From NCBI GenBank assembly GCA_003427395.1, contig BFEA01000004.1:4146482-4190591 (forward strand): 44,110 nt of DNA. The letters are read 5' to 3'. The position numbers were made by a program, and so were the translations under genes. Below, in pieces: positions 19,763 to 29,787 of this stretch (position 1 is its first letter; every line of letters starts with the position of its first letter). The notes beneath the pieces are model-generated. The model saw only the letters and a list, made by a program, of their open reading frames with translations. It was not told where the DNA came from and did not search any database. Source of the DNA: Chara braunii. Lineage: Eukaryota; Streptophyta; Charophyceae; Charales; Characeae.

Positions 19763-21380
19763 ATGGCTACGTCTACTGCTACGTCTCAAGGTCAGCAGAC
19801 ACTAGGCATGTCGACCGGTTCGCAGGCTACGTCTAGCGGGATGAGTGTAGGCATTTCTTCTAGTCAGATGGTAGGCTCGCAGTACAGCCAGCCACCTTCA
19901 CACACTAGGGAGGCAATCGAACTCCAACAAGTGGAGTTAATCCACTTACAATTAGAGAAAGAACTTTAAGGAGGTACCGAAAGAGAAACATAAATTAGAA
20001 ATAGGAAAGCGAGATTAGAGAACGGAAGGGAAAGTTGCAATAGAAGGGTTAGATGACTTGATCCTTAACAACACGTTAAAGATCCGCAAGGCCGGTATGT
20101 TAAGCATGTACACGTACATCGATAGCAAATTGGACGATCTCCCGGGTTCCCTTGACTTGATATTGACTACCATGCAGGGAGGAGGAGGACCATACATACC
20201 CCTCCATACCTGGTCGGCCCAGTATCTGGCGGCGGGCAGCAGTTCCATGGCTAGTTGCGTCACCAGCGATGATAGGCCCCTTTGGCCCTCTTTATGGCCT
20301 AATACCAACTGGTACGTCAACAACAACAACACAGACTGTTCGGCCCAGTATCTGGGCCTAATACCAACTGGTACGTCAGCAACAGCAACACAAATTGTTG
20401 CTTCTTCATCTTCACGTCCAGCTGCTGCAACTGGTCCAGTCAACGGCTCACCTAGCCGGACAGCTTGGATGCCAAAAACCTTGGTACCCGAAGACCCCAT
20501 TGAAACCCCCGACTTTCCTCACAAGAGACAAGAAGGACGAGGCCCTTGACACTTGGTTGAGGACTGTTCCATTGTGGGTAAGGGCAAAGCGTACACTGTG
20601 CGAGGAGGAGGTGATCACTGCCGCTTCTTACTTAGAAGGATCGGCAGAAAATGGTTGAATGGGTATATAGCGACAAAGGTCTTCGCCAGTCGGATGAACG
20701 ACTGGCCGCAGACCCAGACACTTGAAAGCTTCTTGGACCTAGTGGAGGCGCGTTGGCACAACCCTCAACAGGCTCAACAAGCCACTGCTGCGTTGACCCA
20801 TCTTGACACTAAGAAGTTCAAGATGGCGCGAGAACTCACAAGTGTCATGGAGAAATTGGTAGTAGCACTGGGAGTTCATTACGATCCCCAAGTCCCCTTA
20901 ACCATGTTTTTGAGTTGTTTTCCCACATATATCAAGAATTTGTTGTTTAGTGAGGCCAGCATTGAGTATCACACCCTCGAGTCTGTCAACAAGAAGGCCT
21001 TAGACTTAGAGGCAAGGTTGGGAGGGGCTCAACAAACAGTTGTGGATGGAAGAATACTCCACAGGAGTGGAAAAAAAAAAGTTTGATGATGGTTGATTCT
21101 GATGGGAATGAAACCGAGATCGACGACCTTTTTGAACTTGGTGGAGGAGACAAAGATAGGCAGCGAGGATAGTGCAGAGGATAGCAACCTTGCTACCATA
21201 ACTAAGGAAAGGTAGTTGGCTGCGGGAAGGGCAGTCAACAAAAGAGTCAAGGGCAGGCACATAACTCAAACAAGACTCCGACTTGGGTGAGGGCTGGCCT
21301 GGATCAAGATGTGTGGAGGGACTAATATTCGCGAGGGGCTTGCGTTAACTGCAACGAGTTTGGCCTAAAGCAGTTTAAAT
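19763..21380 (+). pseudogene. gag: Element 3 gag, disrupted
   Basis: A Ser/Thr/Gln-rich start (ATG 19763) is followed by GLDDLILNNTLKIRKAGMLS and SKLDDLPGSLDLILTTMQ (20050-20175), a repetitive linker with a 59-bp near-duplication (20298 and 20357), and the capsid-like core: DKKDEALDTWLRTVPLWVRA (frame 1), then LNGYIATKVFASRMNDWPQT, LESFLDLVEARWHNPQQAQQ, TSVMEKLVVALGVHYDPQVP and ALDLEARLGGAQQ (frame 0) to TGA at 21084. A damaged zinc knuckle CVNCNEFGLKQFKC (about 21350-21391) has Leu where His is expected. This gag is of a different type from those of elements 1 and 2. Frameshifts occur near 20500 and 20640. Confidence 0.75.
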
Positions 21381-21394
21381 GCAGGAACCAAAGG

Positions 21395-21846
21395 TTTCTC
21401 GAAAGATTGCGCCCAATGGTGGTTTTGGGGAATCTTTTGCCCAGAGTGGTGCTTCTACGAGAGCTGCCCAAAAGGATGGCTCAGGCTGAGTTGGACGAAC
21501 TTCGTCGACAACTGAAAGAGCTCACAAAGAAGGGTTGGATCCGGTGTAGTACATCCCCCTTCGACTCACGAGGTTTATTCGTTTCGAAGAAGGGGGGGTC
21601 ATTAAGGATGTGCATTGATTATAGAGGCCTCAATGTCATCACGATTAAGAACGCAGATCCTCTACCTCGCATCATGGATCTATTGGATAGGGTGCAAGGG
21701 ATGTAAGTACTTCACTAAGATAGATTTGAAGTTCGACTACCATCAAATTGCCATTAGACTAGAAAATCAGCGCAAAACGCATTTTAGACCAGGTACGGTG
21801 TCGCACTCGTTCCAGTCAGGCCACTTTTGGCGATCGAAAAGCCAAT
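21395..21846 (+). pseudogene. Element 3 RT N-terminal fragment
   Basis: [51 protein letters not shown] and DPLPRIMDLLDRVQG are standard Ty3/gypsy RT N-terminal motifs. A frameshift near 21700 leads to YFTKIDLKFDYHQIAIR. The similarity fades before the MPFGLTNAP and YLDD motifs, at about 21800. The RT begins within about 50 bp of the gag zinc knuckle, so the protease is missing. The fragment ends close to an AAAT microsatellite. Confidence 0.85.
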
Positions 21847-21877
21847 AGGCTGTCACACAGGATTTTGATTATTTTGC

Positions 21878-21879
21878 AA

Positions 21880-21914
<35 letters not shown>

Positions 21915-21916
21915 AA
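21878..21916. repeat. AAAT microsatellite
   Basis: (AATA)n, about ten uninterrupted units ending before AAGCAAATCC. It marks the truncated end of element 3. Confidence 0.97.
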
Positions 21917-22352
21917 GCAAATCCCTTCCTGTTACATGCGTCCGACTTCAAGTGAAACCCTTCAATTACGGTCTAAGCCTGTCCCCGGTCCTAGGAATCT
22001 TTGATTATGATTTGGAACAGCAATGATCATGCAAATAATAGAATTAAGATTAAATATGCCATGCACGTGTCAAGTTTGACAATTCAGAAATTTGAGAACT
22101 GTGGTATGATCAGAAGAGAACGTTATCACCAAGCAATGCCACGAAGAACAAATCAAGACTGATTGACTCAAGGCAAAGACAAGATGAACGAGGGAAGGTG
22201 AGAACTCATAATAATCTCATAGAGTACAAGTGAAAAGACATGGCCAGCACTCATCAAGAATCCTCACTCCCCCTCTCATATTTCATTCTCAATCTCGTTT
22301 GGCCTGCGAGTTCTGAGCAGGTCCATCCAAGACCAAAGATTCTGGGGAGTAG
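21917..22352 (+). other. Non-coding stretch ending in a putative polypurine tract
   Basis: No coding seen. The last bases (GATTCTGGGGAGTAG, 22338-22352) immediately before the LTR start TGTAATGACC look like a polypurine tract. That would make the following LTR a 3' LTR. Confidence 0.45.
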
Positions 22353-23665
22353 TGTAATGACCCGCCATAACACAAACTGAGAACACTGCTGATTTCTGAA
22401 GTTATGTCGATGGAATGGATGCCTTGCTGAGATTCCCGCATTCTGCTGTGTTTTCTAAGTCGATATGTGTGCGTGCCTATCTAAGTACTTGTCGGCATGA
22501 GTGTGTGTGTGACCCTCAAGGATACTTGCTGGTTTGGCAGGCCCGTAGGGCCGGTACTTACCTGTGGCCGTGGCATTGTGGGTTGCCGCAGGGGTAAACA
22601 CTAAAGTGGTGGAGCTAGAGCCCCGCGACACTTAGAGCAGAAAAACACTCAAGTAGCAGGTAGGCCGGTACCGCACCCAGTAGCAGTAGAGTGCCGGGTA
22701 CTCGAGGCCGGGCAGAAGAATACAAAGTTGGCATTTTTAGAGGCCCAGTAGCGGTAGGTTGGGTCTAGGCCGGTACCAGTCCATCCAGTCTGAGTCTAAA
22801 GCCTGTAAGGGCAATATCAGAGTCTGCAACGATGTTTCCCTCCGATTGCTTGGGAGGCCGAGCAGCCTGGAAGCCACCGCCAAGGAGGCAAGCACACCGC
22901 TATATCAAGAGGTCGAGGCAAGAGCTCGGCCTCATTCTTCAGTGTGCAAGTTTGGCGACACGCTGCTGGAGCGCTGGCTGGAGTAGCGCTGGGTACTAAA
23001 GCGTTGCTGGGAGGAAGAAGTCGAGAGCTTCCACCTTGGCTATGGTTGAGCTCTACTGGTAGGAGGAGGGAGAAGAGGACCAAGGAGGAGAGTGGCGAGG
23101 TACTTGCCTGGCTATGGTGGACACCATCTTCATCACCTTGTTAGGCGCTGCATCTTGAAGGCCCCCGTTGGGGCAGTGCCGCATCAAGGAAGCTCGGGGC
23201 ACAAACAGGCATGGCGGCCTAGTGAGCAGCGTCATAACTGCTTTGCGTTGTCCTTCGCACAGGGAGGCTGCAACATAGTTGTTTTGGGTTGTCCTTTGGA
23301 CAGGAGGGTAGAGCCCTTAGTGCTCCGCCATAGCCTCGGGCTGCATGTAGAGGAAGAGGAAGGGTGGCCAGCGCTATGGTGGACCTCATGGTGTGCCTGC
23401 AGTAGAAGTGGGATTTGAACATTGATTCTGGTTCAGCCATTCAACATTACTATTGTTATTTCTTGTTTGAGGGAAGGAGATAAGGGGGAGGAGATTGGTT
23501 GGCGAAGAAGAAGAGCCTTGTCATTGGTCTATGTTGGAGTACATCGTCTTCTTCTTCTTTCTTAATCCCTCTCTCTCCTCTTAAGTTCATTCATTTCTTT
23601 TTGCAATAGGACGACATTGTTCTTTCTGATGTATGTATACTTCGAAATTGGCCAGGATCGTAACA
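22353..23665 (+). repeat. 1.31 kb LTR, + orientation
   Basis: It starts TGTAATGACCCGCC and ends GGCCAGGATCGTAACA. It is the reverse-complement counterpart of 28441-29787 along its whole length (for example the ends TTCGAAATTGGCCAGGATCG and the start ATGACCCGCCATAACAC). It is followed by GAAAGAAC with no PBS. No 5-bp target duplication is visible, so it is not a clean solo LTR. Confidence 0.88.
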
Positions 23666-23919
23666 GAAAGAACAAAAGCTTATTGAGTAGTACACCTATT
23701 TCTACGGGTCTGATGAGAAGTTACCTAGCACTCTTTCATCTGTTGAGACAATTGAACAAGCAAGGAGGGTCGGTAGTGGTCAGCAATAGGCCCACCTTCT
23801 ACTCATCTCGTTCCACAAAAATAACGAGGAAGAGACCAAAGTGCAATTGAGGACCCGGACAACACGCAAGATCCTACAAAAGAGACCAGGCAAATGGGAA
23901 GACATTGAGATAGGCCACA
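23666..23919. other. No recognisable gene
   Basis: A 254-bp stretch between the + strand LTR end and the unrecognised coding relic. I see no motif or open frame of note. Confidence 0.4.
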
Positions 23920-24680
23920 TTGTATTATTCAAGAGTTAGACGAGAAACAACGTGCAGAACATTATCTAGAGACCAATTCTCATCAAGGACAAGGGGTACT
24001 ATCAGAACCAGGGCGGTGGAACAATCGACATTACCACACATTTTGAGACAGCCAAGAAAACTAGAAAGATCATCAGAGGTCAGCAGTGAGATTGTCATCC
24101 ATATGAGTACAGTACAGTCATTTCCAATTGACGATTCAGTTCTCATCAATCTCAATCGGATTCCTTTCAAAGATGCCTTCCAGCATAGATATGTCAGTGC
24201 AGTGGGTTTCAGACAAGGAGACTTGCCAATCTTTGTTATCCTTACTGAGTTCGCTGAGGGTACCATCCATGACTTGATTTACTTGAAAAAAGGCAAAGAA
24301 ACACATGAACATTTTGATTCAGTTTGGGCTACTGCTGCAAAGTATCTCGAGGAGAGAGAACAAGAGCTTGATGACACTGGTACAAAGTTGATCCGAAGTT
24401 TTGGGCCCAAGCTCTATGTCGACTAATCCAAACCTCTAGTCCCTTACCTTCTCACACATGGTTCCTGTTGGGGTGACTTGGTCGATCTTGCCAAGAGGTA
24501 CATCTGACCTGTGGAGATTGACTATGAGGCAATGACAGAGCCTTTAGAGTTCCATCATCTCACACGACGGATTTTCTCCAAACCATATCTCCCTGCTCTA
24601 TGGGGGGAGTTTTGTGCCATGATTGAACGAGGTCCCTTCGAGCGAGTAACTCAATCAGAGTCCTTGCATAATGCATCATA
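23920..24680 (+). pseudogene. Unrecognised coding relic
   Basis: A 168-codon frame runs from about 23920 to TAA at 24424-24426. Its C-terminal two-thirds (from about 24090) has the composition of real protein: VLINLNRIPFKDAFQHRYVS, QGDLPIFVILTEFAEGTIHD, LKKGKETHEHFDSVWATAAK. In the same frame the coding feel continues past stops (HGSCWGDLVDLAKRY, MTEPLEFHHLTRRIFSKPYL, LWGEFCAMIERGPFERV) to about 24680. I recognise no family: no RT, integrase or transposase motif, no zinc finger, no membrane span. It lies directly beyond the + strand LTR and runs head-on into the minus-strand chromodomain relic. It could be a captured host fragment or an accessory retroelement ORF. Confidence 0.45.
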
Positions 24681-24920
24681 AGCGTAAATAGCAAAGAGAG
24701 ATCGGGTATGTTCCGCAGGAGTGAGGGTAGCCGTGAATTTAGGTTGTTGTTCGGAGTTAATCAGTCGTTCATATGCTTTGACGACTCGCGGGGCACTCTG
24801 CAGTAAACCTTTCTTAGTGATCCAATAAAAGTCATTCAGCGGGTGGTACCAAAAATGAACTTTGTACTGTCTGTTTCTCCCCTTTCCACTGTGCTCGACA
24901 ATTCTATCAACCTCGTTTTC
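24651..24920 (-). pseudogene. Chromodomain at the 3' end of minus-strand element 5
   Basis: The minus strand is open for about 88 codons without a stop, ending at TGA 24653-24651. ENEVDRIVEHSGKGRNRQYK, VHFWYHPLNDFYWITKKG and LQSAPRVVKAYERL fit the chromovirus chromodomain pattern: the E-V-D-R-I opening, the aromatic strand, the W-I turn and the AP..V..Y helix. They occupy about 24762-24920. It lacks its own start, as expected for the C-terminus of a polyprotein. Directly upstream on the same strand is the end of the gag region in another frame; no RT or integrase lies between. Confidence 0.75.
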
Positions 24921-24923
24921 CCT

Positions 24924-25330
24924 TGCGCGCGTTCTTGCTTCATGTGAGCCCAGCGTGACAAGAGAGAATGAAAGTCAATTTCTTCCGACTCCACCCATGG
25001 CTCCTTGTATAGGATGTGCAGTTTCTCAACCTCGGAATCAACATCAGATGTGGTTTCAAGGGAGGTTTGTTGAGCAGGATCAGAATCCGGTGAAGGATCT
25101 ACACTTACTTGTTTAGCCTATCCGTCTTTCACGCGTTCTTGCTTCATGTGAGCCCAGCGCGACAAGAGATAATGTAAGTCAATTTCTTCCGACTCCACCC
25201 ATGGCTCCTTGTATAGGATGTGCAGTTTCTCAACCTTGGAATCAACATCAGATGTGGTTTCAAGAGAGGTTTGTTGAGTAGGATCAGAATCTGGTGAAGG
25301 ATCTACACTTACTTGTTTAGCCTCTCCGTC
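24924..25330 (-). repeat. Tandem 204-bp duplication in element 5
   Basis: The segment from CGTTCTTGCTTCATGTGAGC to TTACTTGTTTAGCC occurs at about 24929-25120 and again at about 25133-25323 with around ten substitutions. It duplicates the acidic C-terminal part of the gag-like frame (KVEKLHILYKEPWVESEEID, SRWAHMKQER). Confidence 0.9.
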
Positions 25331-26973
25331 TGAAGAGTGTGCTGATGATGTCTCTACGCCCGTTGCTGGTTCCCTTGCCGCAATTTGAAACGATGTTGGA
25401 CTAAATGTCCCGGTTTGGTCCAATGCAGGCAAACCCCTTTCTTGACCCTCACTTTCACTGATCCGGAGATCTACCCATGGTTTCGTGGCAGGATCTTCCG
25501 GTTCAGGTGGATTCTTCGCTCCCTTGGGAAGGAGAATGGTGTTAGTATTGTTCTTCACTGTGGTCTTTGGTCCCTTACTTTTGTAGGCAGTCTTCTTGAA
25601 GGCATTCATAGATTCATCGTCATTTACATACTTAGACTCATGGGCTGACGAAGAGCAAGATGCCTCGCAGTGTTGCTCTTGATTGTCATCAAGAGAAGGG
25701 TCCTCTGTGAAGGTCTCCTCGTCAACCTCAAATACATCGTGCACTACAAAATGGTTGCTGCCTGCAAACCGTTTGCGGTCGGTGGTTTTTTTGCCACCCG
25801 ATCCACCCGGGAGGTCTTTTCCCTCCAGCTTGACTAAATCCCACATGAGGGTAAGCCAATCTATATGCGTTATGAGTCCGAGCCCCAGGCGATGTGTCAC
25901 AGTAGAGGGGACCGTACCTTTTATCACATCCAAGCAAGATTGCGCAGTCATCTCCAGATCCGGAGTAGCAAAGAGCAAAGAGTTTACTAACGTACTGCTG
26001 CAGACTATGCATGGTGCCGGTCCACTTGATGTGCTTGAGCTTGTCAAGCTTAAGTCTAGCTTTGGCTGCAGCATGTGGATCAGCACATTGTTTGATCAAG
26101 AGTTCCTCGAGTGCGGCTATAGGCGTAGCCTTCAGCCATTTGTTCAGGTCTATTCTTTTATACCCTGACTGTATAGCTTGGACTTCTAAGAAGTCCCTTA
26201 CGGCGGGCTCCACATTGGCCCCTACCACCGACGACTGAGTCATTGTGGGTGTCCCCAACACATCAAAGTAGGATCGCATGGAGCTGATCCAAGATTCGAC
26301 GTCCTTTTTTCCATCATACTTGAACGGAATCTGTGCCGCCTTCGTGTCCACATAGGGAAAGCTGCAGCTAGGACCAGCGATCGCTGGGTCCGAATTTGGG
26401 GCTGCAACAAAATGCCCTGCATCGCCACTTGCCGTTGCAGCGGCATTAGCAACAACAGTGGGGTCTGGACCTGCTGCAGATCCGGTTAGGCTGTTGGCAA
26501 CACTCAAAGAAGAGGAAGAAGAAGAAGAAGATACAGTTAGAGGGGCAAGAATGGACTGGTACGCAACACTAGAAGCAGGGTAAGCAGGCGGAAGGACATT
26601 TTTGGCCGGCTGCAAGTTAGCAAACCGTTGCAACTTCTAGCCGGTCACGGTGCTGCTGCGCCCTCAGGGCCATATCCTCGCGCAACTTCTTGAGTTCATC
26701 AAACACCTTGGCGAGTTGGCCTGTATGGTCTTCAACAGCCCGGACTTCTACTAAAACCCTAAGAAGTGGGACAATCTTCTCTTCCACCTCATTATCAGTT
26801 AAGGCGGGCACAGTACTGAAGACGGCTTCAGGAACCTTTACTTTGTTTCTCGTCTCCTTCTCCTTTTCCTCCTCTTCCCTCTTCAATGCTTTTTCATAAA
26901 AGAACTAGTACTGCGTTTTCTCTGCCTCGGGGGCAGCGTCCATCTGCAACTTCCATTCTGCTGCAGATGCCAT
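25118..26973 (-). pseudogene. gag: Element 5 gag and acidic tail
   Basis: The minus-strand start at ATG 26973-26971 gives MASAAEWKLQMDAAPEAEKT; TAG follows at 26907-26905. The frame then continues as a charged coiled coil (VFDELKKLREDMALRAQQHR) to 26617. A frameshift near 26640 leads to a Ser/Ala-rich linker and the capsid-like core (IPFKYDGKKDVESWISSMRS, DLNKWLKATPIAALEELLIK, HIKWTGTMHSLQQYVSKLFA). A second shift near 25995 gives PDLEMTAQSCLDVIKGTVPS and ITHIDWLTLMWDLVKLEG, then an acidic, Ser/Glu-rich tail to TGA near 25118. I find no CCHC knuckle and no protease, RT or integrase. The product would be a Gag-like structural protein. Confidence 0.75.
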
Positions 26974-27093
26974 AATGGAGGATGAGGGTGTTAATAAATC
27001 TCTCAAGAGGGGTTCGTACTTCCTCACGATTATGGGACGAACGCTCCTCTGCCCTCTCCTCACTCCCTCAAGAGCAACACTCAGAAGCTTCTC

Positions 27094-27130
<37 letters not shown>

Positions 27131-28427
27131 TGTTTGTGATCGTGTAGATGCAGGCATTTAATGAACCCAATGAAAGAAACAGCTTGAAATCAATCAGAAG
27201 AGAAGGTAGAACTCCTTGCCGGAGCGAAAATTGATTTGGACTGGAGAGCAATCAAAATAAAGATCAGAGAGATCTTATTCCGCCACAGAGTCTGGTCCGA
27301 CTACGTATGAGGTCCTCTCAAGCCTAGTCGGACTCAACTCCGTGAAGACACAGCAAATCAAATTCAAAGTGTAGTACGAAATGCAAGGGAGAATTGAGTG
27401 GTGTCCAAGGTGCGAGTCAGTCTGATAAAACGTCTCAGCTGAGATCCCCTCAACAGCGAGTGTCCTTGTCCGAAAGCATGAACTCCGAGTCCCAGTCAGA
27501 TAGAGCGAGGTAATTGACGTCAACAGATTTGGGCTTGAGGGGCCCTTCTTGTTTGGCTCGGTCCCATTGAGTCCCAAATGGTCCCAATGGAATCAGAACC
27601 GGGTCCCAACCAACAAGAGTTCCACAAAGACCTACTTTTTGCCCCTACCGAATTGAAAAATGAAATTTAGCCCCAGAAAGAACCTACAGACTACAATTGT
27701 TCAGAATGAAATAAACAAAGCACTGTAGAGAGATATCGCATGGCAAGATACTCCATTCATTCACTCGTCAGGTGAGTAAGCAGTTCACGCACCTCACACA
27801 AGATCAACACTATCGGGGATGGAAGAAGAACCCAGAATACCCTAGCAGGCAGTCAATTCCATGCACACTCACATGGGCACCCTGGCGGCATGACACTTAC
27901 CTGAGTGGTTGGGCTCTTGAGATGAAAGAAACTCACTTCCCTCTCACATAGTCCTCTTGACCCAATTAGCATCCGCTACACTAGTGTCCTATCATCTAGG
28001 AGGGTGAACATCTACCCCAAAGTACAACGCCGGATCCCCCATCGATGTTGAAGATCAAAGCAACAACTTGCAGTCCGTAGGTGCAGATATGGTTATTACT
28101 CTCAAGCTTGCCTAACTTGAGAGAGCCCTAAAGTCACTCCTCGTCTTCCTTGAAGTCCAGATTCAGGTTGTAGGTGCCCTTCACTGTCGCCTCTCTCAAG
28201 TTGCATCACGAAGTCCCACCTTGTGTCTCGCCACCACAAACATGCACTCAAGCAACCTGGCCGGGTCTAGTGTCGACCCTACACGGCCGTGCCAGGTGGG
28301 GGCAGCTTCCCTTCACCACGCTGCCCCACTTAAGCCTAACTTCCAGCCCTAACCCTAAGTAGTTAGCCCTTACCACTAGGGTTAGAGTTATGGCGGCAAA
28401 GTCAACTCTCGCTAGCAAGTAGAATCC
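26974..28427 (-). other. Leader region of element 5
   Basis: About 1.45 kb between the gag start and the PBS on the minus strand, with no convincing coding. It includes a TC microsatellite at about 27097-27129. The spacing is similar to the leader of element 2. Confidence 0.5.
27097..27129. repeat. TC microsatellite
   Basis: Uninterrupted (TC)n of about 16 units between TCATT and CTTGTTTG. Confidence 0.97.
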
Positions 28428-28439
28428 GCTCCGATACCA
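28428..28439 (-). other. Primer binding site of element 5
   Basis: The minus strand reads TGGTATCGGAGC, a close variant of the tRNA-iMet PBS (TGGTATCAGAGC), one base after the LTR end ...GATCGTAACA. This fixes the element orientation as minus. Confidence 0.82.
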
Positions 28440-28440
28440 A

Positions 28441-29787
28441 TGTTACGATCCTGGCCAATTTCGAAGTATACATTCATCAGAAAGTACAATGTCGTCCAGT
28501 TGCAAAAAGAAATGAATGAATTTGAGAGGAGAGAGACGGAAAGAAGAAGAAGAAGAAGTAAGAAAGAAGAAGAAGATGATGTAATCCAGCATAGCCCAAT
28601 GACAAGGCTCTTCTTCTTCGCCAACCAATCTCCTCTTCCTTATCTCCTCCCCTCGTATTCAAACAAGAAATAACAGCAATAATGTTGAATGGTTGAACGA
28701 GAGTCGATGTCCGAATCCCACTTCTACTGCAGGCACAACATGAGGTCCACCATAGCCCTAGCCACCCTTCCTCTTCCTCTACATGCAGGCCGAGGCTATG
28801 GCGGAGCACTGAGGGCTCTACCCTCCTGTCCAAAGGACAACCCAAAGTAGCTATGTCGTTGCCTCCCTGTGCAAAGGACAACACAAAGCAGCTATGTCGC
28901 TGCTCACTAGGCCGCCATACCTGTCTCTGCCCCGAGCTTCCTTGGTGTGGCACTACCCCAACGGGGACCTTCCAGATACGACGCCTAACAAGGTGTTGAA
29001 GATCGTGTCCACCATAGCCAGGTAAGTACCTCGCCACTCTCCTCCGTGGTCCCCTTCTCCTACCTCCTCCTACCGCTAGAGCTCCACAATAGCCAAGGTG
29101 GAAGCTCCCGGCTTCTTCCTCCCAGCGTTGTAGTACCCAGAGCTACTCTAGCCAACGCTCCAGCAGCGTGTTGCCAAACTTGCACATTGAAGAATGAGGC
29201 CGATCTCTTGCGTTGGCCTCTTGATATAGAGGCCTGCTTGCCTCCTGGGCGGTGACTTCTAGGCCGCTCAGTCTCCCAAGCAAGCGGTACCTCCTACCTT
29301 TCGGAGGGAAACATCATTGAAGACTCTGGTATTGCCCGTACAGGCTCTAGACTCAGACTGGATGGACTGGTACCGACCTAGACCTAGCCTACCGCTACTG
29401 GGCCTCCAAAAATGCCAACTTTGTCTTCTTCTGCTCGGCCTAGAGTACGCGGCACATCTCTTGCTACTGGGTGCGGTACCGACCTTGAGTGTTTTTCCGC
29501 TGCTCTAAGTGTTGCGGGCCTTTGGCTTCGCCACTCGAGTGTTTTCCCTTGCTGCAACCCTCAATGCCACGGCCACAAGCAAGTACCGGCCCTACGGGCC
29601 TGCCAAACAAGCAAGTACCCTTGCGGGTCACACACACACTCATGCCAATGAGCACTCATACATGCACGCACACATACGGACTTAGAAGACACAGCAGAAT
29701 GCGGGAATCTCAGCAAGGCATCCATTCCATCTACAAAACTTCAGAAATCAGCAGTGTTCTCAGTCTGTGTTATGGCGGGTCATTAAA
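28441..29787 (-). repeat. 1.35 kb 5' LTR of element 5, minus orientation
   Basis: On the minus strand it starts near 29787 (TTTAATGACCCGCC; the expected TG has become TT) and ends CA at 28441. It is homologous to 22353-23665 in inverted orientation. It is followed on its own strand by the PBS, so it is a 5' LTR. No polypurine tract lies on its outer side. Confidence 0.87.
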
